From contig NZ_JAIVAL010000001.1 of assembly GCF_020171985.1 (NCBI RefSeq), forward strand, positions 682,001 to 746,000: 64,000 nt of DNA, written 5' to 3'. Numbering within the stretch: position 1 is the first letter of the stretch; every line of letters begins with the position of its first letter. A program made the translations under genes and the position numbers. This DNA comes from Halobacillus halophilus (lineage in GTDB: Bacteria; Bacillota; Bacilli; Bacillales; Halobacillaceae). The notes under the pieces were generated by a model, which saw only the letters and a program-made list of their open reading frames with translations, did not search any database and was not told the DNA's origin. Below, one piece after another: positions 41,240 to 50,669 of the stretch.

Positions 41240-41806
41240 TCAGTCCAGCAACACTCCAAAAGCTTCCAGTTCCCTTACGACTCTAGCTATAGGTAAGCCT
41301 ACTACACTATAGTAATCTCCCTGAATATACTTTACAAAAAGTGCTCCTTTCCCCTGTATGCCATAACCACCTGCTTTATCCCACGCTTCCCCTGACTCCA
41401 TATACTTATGAATTTCCTTATCAGATAGGGAAAAGAACGTAATATCTGTTTTGACAACAAACGATTCGATGTTTTCCTTCGAACGTAATGTCACTCCTGT
41501 ATGCACTTGGTGGGTCCGTCCACTTAAATTCGTAAGAAAACGAATAGCTTCACTCTCATCAGCAGGTTTTCCAAAAATCTTTCCATCTATGGATACGAGG
41601 GTATCGGCTGTAAGCAGTACTTCATTCTCCTCGATAGGGATAGCTAAACTTTTTTGTTCTGATAAATATCTGACTGCTTGTTCTGGGAGGGCACCTTTCT
41701 CCAATTCTTCGTCTGTTCCAGAAACTCTCAGTAAAAACTTGTACCCGGCCTCTTTAAGTAATTCTTTTCTTCTGGGGGACTGCGATCCAAGTATAAGTGT
41801 AGGCAT
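41240..41806 (-). CDS. maf: Maf-family nucleotide pyrophosphatase
   Basis: A 188-residue enzyme of the Maf/ITPase fold that hydrolyses dTTP, UTP or modified pyrimidine NTPs. The signatures are LILGSQSPRRKELL at the N-terminus, LTADTLVSIDGKIFGKP and the C-terminal VVGLPIARV. The length is normal. It lies between spoIIB and radC as in B. subtilis, where Maf overproduction inhibits septation. Confidence 0.95.
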   Translation of the reverse strand: MPTLILGSQSPRRKELLKEAGYKFLLRVSGTDEELEKGALPEQAVRYLSEQKSLAIPIEENEVLLTADTLVSIDGKIFGKPADESEAIRFLTNLSGRTHQVHTGVTLRSKENIESFVVKTDITFFSLSDKEIHKYMESGEAWDKAGGYGIQGKGALFVKYIQGDYYSVVGLPIARVVRELEAFGVLLD

Positions 41807-41967
41807 TAACTAAACTCCTTACTCTACATGAGGTATTCTCATTTTACAGTAATCTCTGTCAGTCTTTGATTTACACAAACAGAATTTCAGTTACCAAAAA
41901 CAAGTAAAAAAGAAGATTCCAATAGTGAATTTCTTAAAAATTCGCTACGATATGAGCCCTATACTCT

Positions 41968-42810
41968 CTATTCCATCATTTTTTCAAGAGAATAAGCTAC
42001 CTTTAGCCAATTCAAATGGTAATCGTCACGTTGCTCCCATTCTTGCAGTGAGGAAAGTAACGGGGAGTTAGGATCCTGTTCTTCCAGGGTGCTAAGCAGC
42101 TTTTGACGATCTGCTTCAGCAAGTTGATCAATTGAAAAATTCTCCAAGTGATCGATCATAATCTCAAATGTTTTAGCTTCTTTTCCTTTAAAGGAGCCTT
42201 CTCCCTTCAATACAGACCAGGACTTTACGTAGGTTTCAATACTACGTTCAGATAACTCTGCAGCAATTTGAGAAGCTTCGCTTTCTGTTTGCGCGCTACC
42301 TGCAAATAAATAAAACTGATGATCCCTTTCCCAAACCATAGAAGAAACAGAAAGAGCAGTCAATTTACTTTTCCATTGGAGAGCTTTTTCTTCTGTAGTA
42401 AAAACTCCCGCCTGAACCAAATAGGCTTCAACTGCGTTGGGATTTACAGCAGCAACTTGCTCTGTAACAGCTTCTTCAGAAGGAGCTGAGGCGGGTATCA
42501 TTTCTTTACCAGCAGTCGTTTCGTCTGTCAGGCTAACAAACATGCGCAGGAGTAGAAATCCGAGTCCAAAACTTAATAAGAGTGCTGAAGAAGCAGCAAT
42601 AACCAAGTACTTTACTGAGTTCTTCTTATACCTTTTTTTCTTAGTAGGTGATTGACCTGGTTTTCGAATTTCTAATACCGGTATCTCTTCTATCTCATTT
42701 GGGTGTGGATCTGATGCCGCAACCTCCTCTTTCGCCTGAATTATTTCATTTTTAGGAACTTTTTCATTTTCATTGCGGAAAGATATGGTTATTTTTTTAT
42801 TCGGTCCCAT
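41968..42810 (-). CDS. spoIIB: SPOR-domain membrane protein, SpoIIB-like
   Basis: A 280-residue bitopic membrane protein. A cytoplasmic, charged N-terminal region (1–66) is followed by one transmembrane helix (about 69–91, YLVIAASSALLLSFGLGFLLLRMF). A SPOR domain follows (about 125–200, EAYLVQAGVFTTEEKALQWKSKL) that should bind denuded glycan at septa. In B. subtilis SpoIIB occupies the same place between comC and maf and promotes septal thinning before engulfment. Identity rests on synteny plus architecture; the sequence is poorly conserved. Confidence 0.8.
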   Translation of the reverse strand: MGPNKKITISFRNENEKVPKNEIIQAKEEVAASDPHPNEIEEIPVLEIRKPGQSPTKKKRYKKNSVKYLVIAASSALLLSFGLGFLLLRMFVSLTDETTAGKEMIPASAPSEEAVTEQVAAVNPNAVEAYLVQAGVFTTEEKALQWKSKLTALSVSSMVWERDHQFYLFAGSAQTESEASQIAAELSERSIETYVKSWSVLKGEGSFKGKEAKTFEIMIDHLENFSIDQLAEADRQKLLSTLEEQDPNSPLLSSLQEWEQRDDYHLNWLKVAYSLEKMME

Positions 42811-42964
42811 CGTTTAATCACTCCTGCAAGGTTTGTCCCAACCCTATCACAGCAACCACAAAAACAACGTTGAAATTTGTCAGTATTGTTTCGACAATTT
42901 CACTTGTTAGCTACTTCTGTACAGTAAGCGTCTTTACAATAATATGATATGAGTTCCCCCAAAC

Positions 42965-43717
42965 CTAAAAGGATGACAGGTATAAAACAACTAAATTTTC
43001 TCCATAAAAATACACAATAACAGCAGCGGAAACAATAGAAGGACCAAATGGCACAGGGTCTTTACGACCACTACGTTTCAAACTGATCATGAGCAGACTG
43101 CTTACCGTACCGATGAAAACAGCTATAAAAAACGTTAACAGTACATGCTGAGTACCAAGAAGAATTCCCAGCACTCCCAAAAGCTTCATATCTCCGGCAC
43201 CCATTCCTCCTCTACTTAAAATTATAATAGAAGCAATCAAAAGAAAGGAAACAACCGCTCCATTTACAGAGGAATACCAGGGGTGAAGCGGATATACGAA
43301 TCTGTAGATAATAAATAAAACGGAGAACCATATAAGGAGACGGTCTGGAATAAGCATGTATTTCAGATCACTGACAGTTACCAAGATACTTAAACTAATG
43401 AGTAAACAGGCACCTAAAAAAGAAGGTGTCCATCCGTAAACGAGGTAAGAGAATAAAAACAGAACGCCTGTTAAGGCTTCTACGATTGGATAAGAGAGGG
43501 ATATGTGAGTACAGCAATGCCTGCATGCACCTTTTATGAAAAGATAAGAGAAAAGAGGGATCAGATCGATAGGCTGCAATTTAGTTTTACAATGAGGACA
43601 TTTAGAGCGGCCAGTAAGAAAGGGGGCTCTTACTGGAAGGCGAATTCCGACTACATGGTAAAAGGAGCCTAAAATTAACCCAGTTGTAAGTATATAGAGG
43701 GATAGTAAAGAGTGCAT
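42965..43717 (-). CDS. comC: Type IV prepilin peptidase (ComC/PilD family)
   Basis: A 250-residue polytopic aspartyl protease (A24) that cleaves and N-methylates pseudopilins needed for DNA uptake. The zinc-binding CPHCKTKL...CRHC pair lies at about 36–70. The catalytic Asp residues are in VTVSDLKYMLIPDR (about 116) and the GGMGAGDMKLLG box (about 170–180). The start is ATG 43717 with AAAAGGAG upstream. It is intact, so a competence system is at least partly encoded. I see no ComK box (AAAAN5TTTT) immediately upstream. Confidence 0.92.
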   Translation of the reverse strand: MHSLLSLYILTTGLILGSFYHVVGIRLPVRAPFLTGRSKCPHCKTKLQPIDLIPLFSYLFIKGACRHCCTHISLSYPIVEALTGVLFLFSYLVYGWTPSFLGACLLISLSILVTVSDLKYMLIPDRLLIWFSVLFIIYRFVYPLHPWYSSVNGAVVSFLLIASIIILSRGGMGAGDMKLLGVLGILLGTQHVLLTFFIAVFIGTVSSLLMISLKRSGRKDPVPFGPSIVSAAVIVYFYGENLVVLYLSSF

Positions 43718-43778
43718 CAATTTCTCCTTTTGGATCGATATTTTTTTGAGGGGAAGATCGTAATACTAGAAGAATGTT

Positions 43779-43853
43779 TTAATTTAGTTTGCTTATCGCA
43801 TTTGTGGTGGAGTTTTGTGAGGGATTCCCAGTTGCAAGAATATTCTTTTTCAT
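43779..43853 (-). CDS. Candidate 24-residue peptide upstream of comC
   Basis: A short ORF, MKKNILATGNPSQNSTTNAI plus four residues, begins at ATG 43853. It is preceded by AGGAGG (43864–43869) 10 nt away and by a promoter with a perfect TATAAT. The peptide has a basic start, a short hydrophobic stretch and a polar Asn/Ser/Thr-rich tail; it matches no family I know. It could be an expressed micropeptide, a leader peptide for comC about 60 nt downstream, or a chance ORF. Confidence 0.4.
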   Translation of the reverse strand: MKKNILATGNPSQNSTTNAISKLN

Positions 43854-43888
43854 CTAACTATTTCCTCCTTTCTCATTAACTATATGTA

Positions 43889-43917
43889 ATTATAAAATAA
43901 GAAACTCTGTCTGTCCT
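43889..43917 (-). promoter_or_regulatory. Candidate sigma-A promoter for the 24-codon ORF and comC
   Basis: Minus-strand AGGACA (43912–43917), a 17-nt spacer and perfect TATAAT (43889–43894). It lies upstream of a good ribosome site. Confidence 0.55.
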
Positions 43918-43949
43918 CTCTTATTACACGAACTTTGTTAATTTCTTTT

Positions 43950-44230
43950 GGAAACAGATAAGCTACCGCTGCTAAGAGACTTGGTTTCGAGATAAATGAG
44001 GTCGTAACGTTAAAGGGAGAAGGGCGGAAAGGAAAGGGAAACGATAAGATTAAGAAGACGACGCCTGAGGAACCTCACCATAAAGGATGTTCGACCTAGA
44101 CCGCCAACTCCTTTGATAACATCGGACGCCCCTGTGTCGTGTAGAACACGGAAAGCGAATCCTCCCTCGCAGAACCTTGACCGGGAAACAATAGCTCGAA
44201 ATGAAGTCTTTCAATAACCGGCCCGATTGT
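43950..44230. other. Unexplained GC-rich intergenic segment
   Basis: Between the diguanylate cyclase gene and comC lies about 280 nt with 45–53% G+C per 60-nt block; the flanking intergenic DNA is near 30%. The plus strand is purine-rich around 44010–44060. Short hairpins can be drawn, such as GCGA/TCGC (44156–44170) and CGTG/CACG near 44138–44150. No frame has a convincing start, ribosome site or family motif, though one minus-strand frame stays open for about 55 codons with an Arg/Ser-rich translation. A structured RNA or a dispersed repeat is possible. Confidence 0.5.
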
Positions 44231-44280
44231 ATAATACATTCTTAATAAAAAAGCACAGCCCGTATTTAAACTGTATTAAA

Positions 44281-44307
44281 AAAGTCCAATAACGATTATT
44301 GGACTTT
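44281..44307 (-). terminator. Intrinsic terminator of the diguanylate cyclase gene
   Basis: AAAGTCCAATAA (44281–44292) and TTATTGGACTTT (44296–44307) form a perfect 12-bp stem, followed by a T-run on the minus strand. It overlaps the stop codon. Confidence 0.9.
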
Positions 44308-46029
44308 TGTTTTCAATTGACTATAATTTGCTACCTTATTTCTTCCTTGCTGCTTTGCACCTATGTACATCGCCCGATCTGCATGACGAATTAATTCTAA
44401 GGGCTCTTCACAATCATCCGGGTAAACTGCCACTCCTATACTGGCTGTAACATTAATCTCCTGGACGGTTTCCCAGCTTAATATGTGTTCGTGAGAGTAG
44501 AACGGTTCAGAGGATATGGCACGTTTAATTTCTTTAGCTACGTTAATAGATTGATCAGCCGAATATCCCGGTAGAAGAATCACAAATTCTTCTCCGCCAT
44601 ATCGAGCAAGCACTCCTCGTTCACTTAAAACCATACGCAGTCTGTCTGCCAGCTGACAAAGAATTTCATTGCCACTTTCATGTCCATAGGTATCATTGAC
44701 TTGCTTAAAATGATCTATGTCTAAAAGAATAAGAGAAATTGGCTTCTTTATTTCTTCTTTTTCCCATTGCACAAATAAATCCCGCAAATAACTTTCAAAG
44801 TAGCGATAGTTGTAAAGGCCCGTAAGTGGGCATCGTTCACTTTCTTCTTTGCGCTGCTCATAGTGCCTCGCATTATCAATAGCAACCCCCAGATAATTGC
44901 TTAGAATCCTAAGAATCATAAACTGAAACTGTAGGAATGCCCGCTTTTTTTTAGAATAAATCGTTATAATGCCCACAATCTCGTTATTTCTTTCTACTGG
45001 TACAGAAAGGACACTTTCCGCATTCAAAGGCGTAAATGAGTTCGCTAAATGCTTCCACTCAGCTCTCTTTTTATAATGAAAACTCCCGTTTTTGATCTTT
45101 GCTGTTCTGCTAACGCCTTCCCCCCTGTTCATTTGCAACTCTGAGAGCTTCATTTCTCCGGAACGATCAAAGAAGCGAATTAGCTTTAGTTGATTTTCGG
45201 ATAGTACATCATAAACATAAATATAATCAAGTGGAAGCAATTCGGTGAGGCGGTCTACAAATAAGTCAAGCACATCCTTAACCCCAAGTTTCCCCGTAAG
45301 TTCGTGTCCAATCTTACTAGTTATCTTTAAATAGGAATTGATTTCATTGCTATTATGAAAGAGCATGAGCATTCCAGAAATAAAGATAAAAGGAATTCCA
45401 ACAAAAAACATAGCATTTATTCCAAATTCAAGGAAAACAATATAAAGGACAAACCCAACAGGGAGTACAATCCCTGCCGTGCCTAAGTCCCATACAAAAC
45501 CACTGTCCCACCATACGATTTTCTGCTTATAGATTATCTTTGTAATTATTTTCAACGATAGCTGATTGAGAGCAATTTGTGATAAAGCGTATGTAATTAT
45601 GGGGAGGGCATCCGTTATAGAAGAAACGGCTTCTCCCCCATGCTCTCCACCCAAAGCATAATATACTTGGGCTGACAGGACTGATATAGCAAGAAACATC
45701 AGGAAATTAATAGGAATTCGATGAGAGGAGGTGCGGTCCACGCGAACCTTCAAAAGTAAAAAAAGCAAAGATACTTGGGATATGATAATTTCTACAAATA
45801 ACCCATATTGCAAGAAAGCTGCGAATGCGATTCCATGAGTGAAGAATACAGGGTTATCTCCAATCCGCAAAGGAAAAAGAGCTACGATGGAGGCAAGTAT
45901 AACGAAAGACCCAATTTCCATTATATTTAAGTGGAGAGGCGGATTCAGCCAACGATACAGCAAGTAAATGCTCGCAGGCCATAGACAAACCCATAGGACC
46001 CATATCTTGATTCTCTTGTACCTTTCCAT
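44296..46029 (-). CDS. Membrane diguanylate cyclase with GAF and GGDEF domains
   Basis: A 577-residue protein. About seven hydrophobic helices fill residues 8–225 as a membrane sensor module. A GAF domain spans roughly 230–385 (VLDLFVDRLTELLPLDYIYVYDV). A GGDEF domain spans about 405–570 with LILLDIDHFKQVNDTYGHESGNE and the active RYGGEEFVILLPGY. The synthase motif is intact, so it should make c-di-GMP. I see no RxxD inhibitory site five residues before GGEEF, suggesting no classical product inhibition. The ribosome site is GGGGTG. It is inserted between folC and comC compared with B. subtilis. Confidence 0.88.
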   Translation of the reverse strand: MERYKRIKIWVLWVCLWPASIYLLYRWLNPPLHLNIMEIGSFVILASIVALFPLRIGDNPVFFTHGIAFAAFLQYGLFVEIIISQVSLLFLLLKVRVDRTSSHRIPINFLMFLAISVLSAQVYYALGGEHGGEAVSSITDALPIITYALSQIALNQLSLKIITKIIYKQKIVWWDSGFVWDLGTAGIVLPVGFVLYIVFLEFGINAMFFVGIPFIFISGMLMLFHNSNEINSYLKITSKIGHELTGKLGVKDVLDLFVDRLTELLPLDYIYVYDVLSENQLKLIRFFDRSGEMKLSELQMNRGEGVSRTAKIKNGSFHYKKRAEWKHLANSFTPLNAESVLSVPVERNNEIVGIITIYSKKKRAFLQFQFMILRILSNYLGVAIDNARHYEQRKEESERCPLTGLYNYRYFESYLRDLFVQWEKEEIKKPISLILLDIDHFKQVNDTYGHESGNEILCQLADRLRMVLSERGVLARYGGEEFVILLPGYSADQSINVAKEIKRAISSEPFYSHEHILSWETVQEINVTASIGVAVYPDDCEEPLELIRHADRAMYIGAKQQGRNKVANYSQLKTKVQ

Positions 46030-46104
46030 CCTTGCACCCCGTCCCTGACCATATTTTCCTAAATTAGGGAAAATTAAGTAACTAAAATGTTACCATACCA
46101 GGGG

Positions 46105-47391
46105 TTAATATTCAAAATATTTCCTTATTTCTGATATAAAATACAGGGATCCTGTGATAAGTAAAACATCTTCTCTGTTCATCATGGACATAGCCTGCCT
46201 GATTGCCTGAACATAATCAGGGACAGTTATAGTATCCGCTATAGGGGAGAGCTCAGTTAGCTCACTGCCCGTCATAGCTCTGGGGAACTCAAACGTAGTC
46301 ATATAGGCTACATCGACAACCTCTTTTAGGACTTCAAGCATATTTTTAACCGGCTTGTCTTCTAAGGCAGAATAAATAAGATGGACACGCTTGCCGCTAA
46401 AATGACGTTTCATAGTATCTGCTAAAGCTTGTGTCCCTTCTTCATTATGTGCGCCATCAATAATGGTTACAGGGTTTGTGCAAATTGTTTCAAAACGGGC
46501 TGGCCAGTAAGTTCTTAGCAGCCCTTTGCTATATTTAGTACGATTTATATCTACTCCCATTTGTTTCAGTTGCTCCATCGTCTGAAGCGCAAGTGCTGCG
46601 TTATCTACTTGATGCCGGCCTTTCATAGGACTAAGCAGATCTCCTGAATAAAATGATGAATTTATAAATTCAAAGGACTCCCCTTCAAGTGAGCTTTTTT
46701 TATATTCCACCTGAAAATCTTCCCCCAAGATTGACATAGGAGCCTTAGAAACCGAAGCCTGCTCTTTTAAAACCCTTAAAACAGACTTTTCTTTTACACC
46801 AGTAATGAGAGGTGTATTGGTTTTGATTATCCCTGCTTTTTCGTAAGCAATCTGTTCACGTGTATTCCCTAAAATATTTATATGGTCAAGACCGATATTT
46901 GTAATTACGGATAAAAGAGGCAGTAGAATATTAGTGGAATCAAAACGTCCACCAAGACCGGTTTCAAACAATACAAAGTCCAGCTTTTTCTGAGAAAAGT
47001 ACAGCATAGCCATTGCCGTAATGATTTCAAATTCTGTTGGTTCTCCAAGAGATGTAGCTTGCAGCTTTTCTGCCAGAGGTTTAATTTGTTCTACTAAATC
47101 AGCGAGCTCACCATCTGGGATAGCTTCTCCATTCACACTGATTCTTTCATTAAACCTTATAATGTAGGGGGAGGTAAATGTCCCTACATCGTATCCTTGC
47201 GTTTGGAGTAAATTACTCAAAAAAGTCACTGTCGATCCTTTTCCATTTGTGCCCGCGATGTGAATAGCGTTCAGCTTTTTCTCTGGATGCCCCAGTTCTT
47301 CCATCATCCACTCCATCCGCTTTAATCCTGGTTTGACTTTAAATTTTTCTCTAGAATGAATCCATTGGATGGCTTCCTGATAGTTTGGCAT
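46105..47391 (-). CDS. folC: Folylpolyglutamate synthase/dihydrofolate synthase
   Basis: A 428-residue Mur-ligase-fold enzyme that makes dihydrofolate and adds glutamates to folates. It shows the ATP loop HIAGTNGKGSTVTFLSNLL (about 43), TSPYIIRFNERISVNG, ENALE-like DLVLFETGLGGRFDSTN, and the C-terminal IIDGAHNEEG. The start is ATG 47391 with GAGGG upstream; 19 in-frame codons before it are not supported. It follows valS directly, the conserved valS-folC pair. Confidence 0.96.
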   Translation of the reverse strand: MPNYQEAIQWIHSREKFKVKPGLKRMEWMMEELGHPEKKLNAIHIAGTNGKGSTVTFLSNLLQTQGYDVGTFTSPYIIRFNERISVNGEAIPDGELADLVEQIKPLAEKLQATSLGEPTEFEIITAMAMLYFSQKKLDFVLFETGLGGRFDSTNILLPLLSVITNIGLDHINILGNTREQIAYEKAGIIKTNTPLITGVKEKSVLRVLKEQASVSKAPMSILGEDFQVEYKKSSLEGESFEFINSSFYSGDLLSPMKGRHQVDNAALALQTMEQLKQMGVDINRTKYSKGLLRTYWPARFETICTNPVTIIDGAHNEEGTQALADTMKRHFSGKRVHLIYSALEDKPVKNMLEVLKEVVDVAYMTTFEFPRAMTGSELTELSPIADTITVPDYVQAIRQAMSMMNREDVLLITGSLYFISEIRKYFEY

Positions 47392-47448
47392 GTCATTCCC
47401 TCTTTTCAAAAAGAGGAGAGTACTCCTAAGAATACCCTCCAGCTTCAT

Positions 47449-50091
47449 TTATGCTTTTAGTTCCTCGATACGCGCTTCAACTTTGGCACGCTTATCTAAA
47501 TAGTCGTTCTCTTTTTCACGTTCCTCTTCTACAACATGTTCTGGTGCTTTCTTCACAAATCCTTCATTAGCCAGCTTTTTCTGAACGCGACTAACTTCCT
47601 GATCCCACTTTTTCCATTCTTTCTCCAGGCGTTTGATTTCATCTTCAATATTGATTAAGCCTGCCAGCGGGAGGTATAGCTCCGCGCCTGTTATAACAGA
47701 GGACATGGCTTTTTCAGGAGCTTGAAGATCAGTTGCAATGGTTAATTCACTTGGATTACAGAACTTCTCCAGGTAATCACGGTTCTTTTCAAGTTCGCTA
47801 ACCACATTTTTGTCCTTCGCCTGAATCATTAACTGAATTTCTTTAGACATTGGTGTGTCTACCTCTGCACGGATGTTACGAACCGAGCGGATAATGGAAA
47901 CGAGACGATCCATTTCCTGAACGGCTTGCTCATTATGGAATTCATCTCTTGTTACAGGCCATGAAGCCTGTGTGATGGATTCCCCCTGATGAGGCAGGTG
48001 CTGCCAGATTTCTTCTGTGATGAACGGCATAAACGGGTGCAGCATTCTCATAATTTGATCAAGTGTGTAAGCTAAGATTGATCTTGTTGTATGAATCCTT
48101 GCCATATCCTCCCCGTATAGAGGAAGCTTAGCCATTTCAATATACCAGTCACAGAAGTCATCCCAAATGAAGTTATACATTTGTCTTCCAGCTTCACCAA
48201 ATTCATATTTATCAATATTTTGTGTAACTTGTTGAATGGTTTGGTTCAATCGAGTCAGAATCCATAGATCAGCAACAGATTTTTCACCCGATAAATCAAT
48301 ATCCTCATACTTCAAATCGCCCATGTTCATTAAGGCAAATCTGGAAGCATTCCAGATTTTATTAGCAAAATTCCATGTTGACTCTACTTTTTCCCAATGG
48401 AAACGTAAGTCCTGACCTGGTGAAGACCCTGTCGATAAGAAATAACGCAGCGAGTCCGCACCGTACTTATCAATGACGTCCATTGGATCTACTCCGTTAC
48501 CCAGGGACTTACTCATTTTACGCCCATCAGCATCCCGAACAAGTCCATGGATCAGAACATCTTCGAACGGACGACGTCCTGTAAATTCAATGGACTGGAA
48601 GATCATGCGGCTTACCCAAAAACCAATGATATCATAACCCGTAACCAATACGTTCGTAGGGAAATAACGCTTGTAGTCCTCACTGTTTTCATCAGGCCAC
48701 CCCATTGTAGAAAAAGGCCAGAGAGCTGAAGAGAACCATGTGTCCAGTACATCTTCATCCTGTATCCAGTTTTCCACATCTTTCGGCTCTTCTTTGCCTA
48801 CGTAGATTTCTCCTGTCTCTTTATGATACCATGCAGGAATTCGGTGGCCCCACCAAAGCTGACGCGAAATACACCAGTCTCGTGTGTTCTCCATCCAGTG
48901 AAGATAAGGTTTTTCAAAGCGGTCAGGCACAAATTGAACTTTATCTTCCCCTTTTTGTAAATCTACAGAAGCTTCAGCCAGTGGCTTCATATCTACAAAC
49001 CATTGAGTAGAAAGATAAGGTTCTACAACAGCTCCACTGCGTTCGGAATGGCCAACTGAATGGAGGTGTTCTTCAATTTCAAAAAGAACCCCTTCTGACT
49101 GAAGATCTTTGACAATTTCCTTGCGGCAGTCAAATCGATCCATTCCCTGATATTTTCCTGCGTTCTCATTCATACTGCCATCTTCATTCATAATGAGGAC
49201 ACGCTTTAAATTATGGCGATTTCCGATCTCAAAATCATTCGGATCATGAGCAGGAGTGATCTTCACAGCGCCTGAACCAAATTCCATATCTACATATTCA
49301 TCAGCCACAATCTCAATTTCTCTTCCCACGATAGGTAGTATAGCTTTCTTGCCAATTAAGTGCTGATAGCGTTCGTCTTCGGGGTGCACAGCAATAGCCG
49401 TGTCTCCAAGCATCGTTTCGGGGCGGGTTGTTGCGATCTCAATTCCGCCTTCTTCATCTTTCAACGGGTAGCGCATATGATAAAAGGCTCCCTGGACATC
49501 TTCATACTCTACTTCAATATCAGAAAGAGCAGTACGAGTAGCGGGATCCCAGTTAATAATATATTCGCCTCGATAGATTAAACCTTTTTCATAAAGCTTA
49601 ACAAAAACCTCTTTAACCGCTTCGGACAACCCTTCATCCAGTGTAAATCGTTCACGGGAATAATCGAGACCAAGACCCAGCTTTTCCCATTGAGTACGGA
49701 TAAACTGAGCATACTCTTTCTTCCATTCCCAGGACTTTTCAAGGAATTTCTCTCTGCCTAGATCATGACGAGATGTGCCTGCCTCTCTCAGTTTCGCCTC
49801 TACTTTGGCCTGTGTAGCAATACCGGCATGATCCATCCCAGGCAGCCAAAGGACATCATAGCCCTGCATTCGCTTCACGCGACTTAAGATATCTTGAAGG
49901 GTTGTATCCCACGCATGTCCTAAATGTAATTTACCAGTTACGTTTGGAGGGGGAATAACAATAGTATAAGGTTCTTTATTCTTATCTCCTGACGCTTCGA
50001 AAAACTTACCATCCACCCAATACTGATAGCGATCCTTTTCAACGGATGCCGGATCATATTTGGTGGGCATTGAAAGATCGGTTTGATTCAT
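47449..50091 (-). CDS. valS: Valyl-tRNA synthetase
   Basis: An 880-residue class Ia synthetase that charges tRNA-Val. The HIGH box is [15 protein letters not shown] (about 48) and the KMSKS box is [11 protein letters not shown] (about 523). An editing domain ([12 protein letters not shown]) and a C-terminal coiled-coil tRNA-binding arm (about 810–880) are present. The length is normal. AAAGGAGG lies 9 nt before the ATG. A valine T-box precedes it and folC follows. Confidence 0.98.
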   Translation of the reverse strand: MNQTDLSMPTKYDPASVEKDRYQYWVDGKFFEASGDKNKEPYTIVIPPPNVTGKLHLGHAWDTTLQDILSRVKRMQGYDVLWLPGMDHAGIATQAKVEAKLREAGTSRHDLGREKFLEKSWEWKKEYAQFIRTQWEKLGLGLDYSRERFTLDEGLSEAVKEVFVKLYEKGLIYRGEYIINWDPATRTALSDIEVEYEDVQGAFYHMRYPLKDEEGGIEIATTRPETMLGDTAIAVHPEDERYQHLIGKKAILPIVGREIEIVADEYVDMEFGSGAVKITPAHDPNDFEIGNRHNLKRVLIMNEDGSMNENAGKYQGMDRFDCRKEIVKDLQSEGVLFEIEEHLHSVGHSERSGAVVEPYLSTQWFVDMKPLAEASVDLQKGEDKVQFVPDRFEKPYLHWMENTRDWCISRQLWWGHRIPAWYHKETGEIYVGKEEPKDVENWIQDEDVLDTWFSSALWPFSTMGWPDENSEDYKRYFPTNVLVTGYDIIGFWVSRMIFQSIEFTGRRPFEDVLIHGLVRDADGRKMSKSLGNGVDPMDVIDKYGADSLRYFLSTGSSPGQDLRFHWEKVESTWNFANKIWNASRFALMNMGDLKYEDIDLSGEKSVADLWILTRLNQTIQQVTQNIDKYEFGEAGRQMYNFIWDDFCDWYIEMAKLPLYGEDMARIHTTRSILAYTLDQIMRMLHPFMPFITEEIWQHLPHQGESITQASWPVTRDEFHNEQAVQEMDRLVSIIRSVRNIRAEVDTPMSKEIQLMIQAKDKNVVSELEKNRDYLEKFCNPSELTIATDLQAPEKAMSSVITGAELYLPLAGLINIEDEIKRLEKEWKKWDQEVSRVQKKLANEGFVKKAPEHVVEEEREKENDYLDKRAKVEARIEELKA

Positions 50092-50130
50092 ATGGATCTT
50101 CCTCCTTTTATCATCTATGTTTATAAAAAT

Positions 50131-50395
50131 AAAAAAATCTCTTACATCCTTAAAAGGACGAAAGAGATCTAATTCCGTGGTACCACCTTAATTTACAGAC
50201 ATGCCGTGCATATCTGTACACTTAAAAAAATAACGGCTTCTAACCGGCTTCTTCTACTTTTCGTTCAAAGAAGCTGCTCCAAGGGCGACCTTCCACCAAC
50301 ATAAAACCTGGAAAACTCTCACCACCCGTTTTCCTCTCTGAAGGATATGTCCATGTACTCTTCCCTGTCACGGCATTTCACGTATAATGCTTCTA
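50131..50395 (-). promoter_or_regulatory. T-box leader of valS-folC (Val specifier GUC)
   Basis: The T-box AAGGTGGTACCACGG (complement of 50175–50189) precedes a terminator stem (50137–50170) with a run of seven T. Stem I has AGAGAGGAAAACGGGTGGTG and an AGUA/GAA specifier loop. In the register GAA-N-codon the specifier is GUC (complement of 50287–50289), a valine codon that matches the gene. Confidence 0.95.
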
Positions 50396-50401
50396 TTACA
50401 T

Positions 50402-50431
50402 ATTGTATATAGAAATGATTGTTTTAGTCAA
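50402..50431 (-). promoter_or_regulatory. Candidate sigma-A promoter of the valS T-box leader
   Basis: Minus-strand TTGACT (50426–50431), an 18-nt spacer and TACAAT (50402–50407), just upstream of the leader. Confidence 0.6.
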
Positions 50432-50480
50432 CTATTTGTGAAAAAAACGCGAATATGCAATGAAAGGAGGTTGATGGACG

Positions 50481-50669
50481 TTGAGCCGCTTATACCGTTA
50501 TCGTCTTCCACCATGGTGCCGTACTTGTTTGTTTATATTGGAAAAAGCTTTATTGCCAATTCTGGTTTTCCAGTGTCTCCGTACAATCTTATTCCCTACA
50601 ACATTTGACGTCTTCTTATTAGGAATTATTGTCGGCGTTTTTCTAGCTTTTCGTTATAAATGGATTTAA
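50481..50669 (+). CDS. Small putative membrane protein
   Basis: A 62-residue ORF starting with TTG at 50481, with AAAGGAGG ending 10 nt upstream. It has a basic amphipathic N-terminus (YRYRLPPWCR), a hydrophobic stretch (about 15–35) and a second transmembrane helix (about 41–58) before KWI. It is divergent from valS and convergent on spoVID, overlapping its stop by 3–4 nt. An ATG at 50474 in another frame competes for the same ribosome site but has no protein-like character. No function is known to me. Confidence 0.55.
   Translation: MSRLYRYRLPPWCRTCLFILEKALLPILVFQCLRTILFPTTFDVFLLGIIVGVFLAFRYKWI

Noticed and set aside
44041-44220. Minus-strand open frames (about 30–55 codons) in the GC-rich segment
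   Set aside because: No start codon with a ribosome site, and the Arg/Ser-rich composition is typical of non-coding GC-rich DNA; kept only as an unexplained segment.
50387-50608. 73-codon ORF in another frame before the 62-codon membrane ORF
   Set aside because: It begins inside the valS promoter/leader region, lacks its own ribosome site at the long start and shows no protein-like pattern.
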